NCBI GenBank assembly: GCA_964529175.1
Contig: CAZGVO010000015.1
Span: 1 to 64,000 of the forward strand
DNA: 64,000 nt
Origin: JAAFJM01 sp964529175
GTDB taxonomy: Bacteria > Bacteroidota > Bacteroidia > UKL13-3
Reading direction: 5' to 3'
The position numbers and the translations under genes are program-made. Below, piece after piece: positions 61,029-64,000 of this stretch; position 1 is the first letter of the stretch, and each line of letters opens with the position of its first letter. The notes under the pieces were generated by a model that did no database searches, had not been told where the DNA came from, and saw nothing but the letters and a program-made list of their open reading frames with translations.

Positions 61029-61832
61029 ATGACCATCAAAAATAATTATATCACTTTAAATAAAGCTGCTTGGAATGCAAGAACAGAATTTCATGTTGAT
61101 TCTGATTTTTATAATTGGAATGAATTTGTTAAAACAAAATCATCGTTAAAAGAGATAGAAACAAATCTTTTGCCTAAAGATATTAAAGGAAAAACAGTTT
61201 TGCATTTACAATGTCATTTTGGACAAGATACACTTTCTCTGGCTCATTTAGGAGCAAAGGTAACAGGTGTCGACTTATCTGATAAAGCTATTGAAACAGC
61301 CAACAAATTAGCACTTGAAACCCAATTGGAAGCTAAATTTATTTGTTGCGATGTTTATGATTTACCAAACCATTTAAGTGAAAAATTTGATATCGTATTT
61401 ACAACCTACGGCACAATTGGCTGGCTTCCTGATTTAAATAAATGGGCCAATGTGGTTCAACACTTTTTAAAACCTGGTGGTGAATTGATTTTTGCCGAAT
61501 TTCATCCTGTAGTTTGGATGTTTGATTATGATTTTAGAAATATTGAATATAGCTATTTTAACTTTGGTCCAATAGTTGAAACTGTTGGTGGAACGTATGC
61601 AAAACCTGATTCAAACATTGAATTACAAGATGTTTCTTGGAATCATGCTTTAAGTGAGGTGTTTACCAGTTTATTAAACAATAATATGCAAATAGTTAGC
61701 TTTAATGAATTTGATTATTCGCCACACAATTGCTTTAAAAATACTGTTGAGTTTGAAAAAGATAAATTTAAGATTGCCCACTTAACTAACTCTATACCAA
61801 TGGTATATTCAATTAAAGCAATTAAAGTGTAG
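61029..61832 (+). CDS. Class I SAM-dependent methyltransferase
   Basis: A 267-residue protein. Motif I is HLQCHFGQDTLSLAHLGAKV, with VTGVDLSDKAIETANKLAL (motif II acidic residue), CDVYDLPNH, and FDIVFTTYGTIGWLPDLNKW. The core is a class I Rossmann methyltransferase; the HLQCHFGQDTLS form is seen in UbiE/YrrT-like small-molecule enzymes. The substrate is not predicted. ATG at 61029 is used; TTG at 61005 is in frame. Confidence 0.85.
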   Translation: MTIKNNYITLNKAAWNARTEFHVDSDFYNWNEFVKTKSSLKEIETNLLPKDIKGKTVLHLQCHFGQDTLSLAHLGAKVTGVDLSDKAIETANKLALETQLEAKFICCDVYDLPNHLSEKFDIVFTTYGTIGWLPDLNKWANVVQHFLKPGGELIFAEFHPVVWMFDYDFRNIEYSYFNFGPIVETVGGTYAKPDSNIELQDVSWNHALSEVFTSLLNNNMQIVSFNEFDYSPHNCFKNTVEFEKDKFKIAHLTNSIPMVYSIKAIKV

Positions 61833-61934
61833 GTTTTAAAATACATTGATTATCATAAAGTTATAAATATTTTAGTTTTATGTTACCTAATTGTTAAATT
61901 ATTTTTATATTTGTGGGTAGCCTGATAATCAATA

Positions 61935-63146
61935 TTGAAAAACAAAGTTTACATATTATTTGCCATTGCGCTAATTGTTCTATTTAAAAAAGAAACAATA
62001 GGTCAAGTAAAAAACTTAAATCAATTAAAGTTTGAGTTTTATGGTGATACTGTTACTTTTAATTTTGAAAATAAACAAACTACTTTTGGTAAAATTGATG
62101 TTGCTAATGAGTCGGTTTTAGCATTCTATAATCAAATAAATGAAGGTACATACCAGCATGTAATTGATAATTTGATTACTTATAAAAAAGAAAAAAACTT
62201 AAACGATTGGGTTTATTATCAACTTGTTAGAAGAACTGCTAACAGCATTTGTACTAAAGTAAGTAATTACAATGCTTACACCATTTTTAAATGGTATTTT
62301 ATGGCTAAATCTGGTTTTGATGTACAGTTAATTACCAGTAAAAAAGGTTTATTGTTATATATAAATTCAGATGAAAATGTATACGACATTCCTTATTTTG
62401 TGAAAAATAGCAAACAATATGTATGCTTAAATTACCACGATTTTGGTAAAATAAATTTCGAAAAAGAGCATGTAAAAACAATTGATATTCATGTAAAAGA
62501 AGCTGTTAATTCATTTTCTTATAAAGTAACACAATTGCCTAGTTTTGCTGCAAACACTTATTCTGAAAAACAAATTAGTTTTGAATACAAACAAAAAACC
62601 TATCAATTTAAAGTTAAACTGAATAATCAGGTTCAGCAAATTTTTAAAAATTATCCAGTTGTTGATTTTGAGTCGTATTTCAATATCCCATTAAGCAAAG
62701 AAACTTACAGTTCATTGATTCCTTTTTTAAGTGAAAATATAAAAACCTTGAATCAAAAGGAAGGAATTGATTACTTAATGAACTTTACTCGTTATGCTTT
62801 TTTATATGAAAACGATATAGATAATTTTGGTAAAGAAAAACGCTTAACCCCAGAACAAACCTTACTTTATGAGCATAGCGACTGTGATGATAGAGCAGCA
62901 TTATTTTTTTATTTGGTAAAAGAAATTTACAATTTGCCAATGATTGCCGTGTTGTATCCAACTCATATTACTATAGCAGTACAATTTGATAGTCCGGAAG
63001 GAACACCAATTGTTTATAATGGAAGAAATTATTCCATTTGCGACCCTACTCCTCAATCAGAAAATTTGTTAATTGGCCAAATTTCTTCTGAACTTTCAAA
63101 AACACCTTTTCAGGTAGTTTATGAATACTTGCCTATAAATAAATAA
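61935..63146 (+). CDS. Exported transglutaminase-like protein
   Basis: A 403-residue protein with signal sequence (MKNKVYILFAIALIVLFKKE then TIGQ). The catalytic region at the C-terminus shows the Cys-His-Asp triad pattern: SDCDDRAALFFYLVKEIYN, THITIAVQF, and CDPTPQSENLLIG. The first 280 residues are a mixed domain of unknown fold. The start is TTG at 61935, because an in-frame TAA lies at 61926 and no ATG precedes the signal sequence. A TATATTTG (-7-like) element is at 61906. Confidence 0.65.
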   Translation: MKNKVYILFAIALIVLFKKETIGQVKNLNQLKFEFYGDTVTFNFENKQTTFGKIDVANESVLAFYNQINEGTYQHVIDNLITYKKEKNLNDWVYYQLVRRTANSICTKVSNYNAYTIFKWYFMAKSGFDVQLITSKKGLLLYINSDENVYDIPYFVKNSKQYVCLNYHDFGKINFEKEHVKTIDIHVKEAVNSFSYKVTQLPSFAANTYSEKQISFEYKQKTYQFKVKLNNQVQQIFKNYPVVDFESYFNIPLSKETYSSLIPFLSENIKTLNQKEGIDYLMNFTRYAFLYENDIDNFGKEKRLTPEQTLLYEHSDCDDRAALFFYLVKEIYNLPMIAVLYPTHITIAVQFDSPEGTPIVYNGRNYSICDPTPQSENLLIGQISSELSKTPFQVVYEYLPINK

Positions 63147-63225
63147 TACATTAACTTATTGTTATTGTATTATTTAGCCAAACAATTAAGTACTTTTTTT
63201 AGTTTATTTGTTAAAAATAGCAATT

Positions 63226-63699
63226 ATGGAATGGCGTAAATTAAATGGTGAAAAAATTAATATTCCTATTCTTGAGGAAGTAGAACGCATTATTGTATTA
63301 GAAACAGAAGCTGGCAATAAACTAAAAGTTTGTATTGGTACCGATAGTCAGGTTAACCATAACATTACTGAATTTGCTACAGTTGTAGTTTTTGTTAGAG
63401 AGGAGCGTGGTGGATTTATGCTAATAAACTCTGAAAAAACAAAACAAGTTTTTGGCATTAAAGAACGTATGCTAAATGAAGTTTCTCGTTCTATTGCCAT
63501 TGCATACGAAATTTGTCCATTGTTAGAACTTTATGATGTTGATATGGAAGTGCATGCCGATATTAATACTAACCCACAATTTAAATCAAATTCTGCACTG
63601 AGTGAGGCCATGGGCTATATAATTGGTATGGGCTTTAAGTTTCAAGCTAAACCCAATGCATTTGCAAGTAGTTATTGTGCTAACAAAATTGTGCATTAA
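63226..63699 (+). CDS. YkuK-like (DUF458) RNase H-fold protein
   Basis: A 157-residue protein with the DUF458/YkuK landmarks: VCIGTDSQVNHNITEFATVV, REERGGFMLI, ERMLNEVSRSIAIAYEI, DMEVHADINTNPQFKSNSAL and a C-terminal GMGFKFQAKPNAFASSYCAN. The Asp residues in GTDSQ and HADIN resemble RNase H-type acidic sites. Role unknown. ATG at 63226 follows an upstream TTG (63208). Confidence 0.8.
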   Translation: MEWRKLNGEKINIPILEEVERIIVLETEAGNKLKVCIGTDSQVNHNITEFATVVVFVREERGGFMLINSEKTKQVFGIKERMLNEVSRSIAIAYEICPLLELYDVDMEVHADINTNPQFKSNSALSEAMGYIIGMGFKFQAKPNAFASSYCANKIVH

Positions 63700-63724
63700 T
63701 TATTTAAAAGGTACATGAATTAAA

Positions 63725-63767
63725 ATGAATTAACTTAAATTAGCAAACTTTATTTAAGTTAATTCAT
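63725..63767 (+). promoter_or_regulatory. 15-bp perfect inverted repeat covering a start codon
   Basis: ATGAATTAACTTAAA (63725-63739) and TTTAAGTTAATTCAT (63753-63767) are fully complementary with a 13-base loop. The right arm includes the AT of the M13 peptidase start codon (63766-63768). In RNA it would form an AT-rich hairpin that hides the start; as DNA it would be a dyad operator. Confidence 0.8.
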
Positions 63768-64000
63768 GAAAAAATATTTTTATTCTTCTGTTTTATTGGC
63801 TCTTATAGCCTGTGGCAGTGAACCTAAAACTGAAACCAAAAATGATGTAGTGGCTTCAAACGTTGATACATCTATTCGTCCTCAAGACGATTTTTTTGCA
63901 TTTGCCAATGGCCTTTGGATTAAAAACAATCCAATTCCTGCAGAAGAAAGTGGATGGGGAATTGGCAATTTGGTATACAAAGAAAATTATGAGCGTTTAA
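63766..64000 (+). CDS. M13 family metallopeptidase lipoprotein, N-terminus (3' truncated by window)
   Basis: Only the first 78 codons are visible. A lipoprotein signal (MKKYFYSSVLLALIAC, lipidated Cys16) is followed by SIRPQDDFFAFANGLWIKNN and IPAEESGWGI, the opening of M13 (neprilysin/PepO-like) peptidases. The zinc-binding HExxH lies beyond the window. The ATG is in the right arm of a perfect inverted repeat. Confidence 0.85.
   Translation, partial: MKKYFYSSVLLALIACGSEPKTETKNDVVASNVDTSIRPQDDFFAFANGLWIKNNPIPAEESGWGIGNLVYKENYERL

Noticed and set aside
1..64000. tRNA or rRNA genes
   Set aside because: No cloverleaf with T-loop GGTTCRA and CCA-end pattern and no rRNA-like conserved sequence was noticed by eye; a tRNAscan run would settle it.

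Overview
The window is a chromosomal segment of an AT-rich member of the Bacteroidota. The evidence is consistent: a PorV/PorQ-type outer-membrane protein, a TonB-dependent receptor with carboxypeptidase-like N-terminal domain, an Omp28-like lipoprotein, an H1-like Lys/Ala-repeat protein, a fused GNAT/nitrilase protein, DUF983 and DCC-family proteins, short lipoprotein signals, weak Shine-Dalgarno sequences and a promoter of the TTG-N19-TAnnTTTG kind. The genus cannot be fixed from the sequence. No rRNA, tRNA, CRISPR array, transposase or integrase was seen.

Layout. 1-7 kb: the end of an LTA-synthase-like sulfatase, a DUF1697 gene broken by one stop codon, an Omp28-like lipoprotein, DUF1569, priA, a small DUF983/DCC thiol-protein group and hsp20. 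7-16 kb: a very large NtrY-like histidine kinase, hldD, a CpeT-like protein, mltG, and a Crp/Fnr-YCII-DoxX group. 16.1-25.7 kb is the accessory region. It holds a five-copy 42-bp palindromic tandem array, two cassette-like genes bounded by integron attC-like elements (one complete, one half), a run of genes resembling polymorphic-toxin immunity genes (including a three-module poly-immunity protein) with a small coding remnant, and a palindrome-rich spacer. 25.7-32 kb: a TolC/adaptor/RND efflux operon ending in a PII-sized protein and a DUF2892 membrane protein. 32-45 kb is mostly housekeeping: rnhA, nth, upp, acpP-fabF-rnc and purC, then the PorV-like and GNAT/nitrilase proteins. 45-46 kb carries dispersed hairpin repeats.

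47-54 kb is the most interesting part: a truncated-haemoglobin lipoprotein, then a tight five-gene set encoding an HYC_CC_PP-like Cys-rich protein, an MbnP-like lipoprotein, a di-haem MauG/cytochrome c peroxidase (MbnH-like), a heavy-metal-associated (HMA) protein and a TonB receptor. In methanotrophs MbnH oxidises a tryptophan of MbnP to kynurenine to make a copper site. Here the same pair is linked to an outer-membrane receptor and an HMA protein with no visible methanobactin gene, which suggests a stand-alone copper acquisition or handling locus.

54-64 kb: cinA, the H1-like protein behind an AT-rich leader with five copies of TTTTATAAAA, a Sua5/YrdC protein, an M23/LysM peptidase, lipB, lepA, a methyltransferase, a transglutaminase-like protein, a YkuK-like protein, and the start of an M13 peptidase whose start codon lies in a 15-bp perfect inverted repeat. 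Several genes (rnc, the DUF479-like gene, the HYC_CC_PP-like gene, the transglutaminase-like gene) appear to start with TTG.
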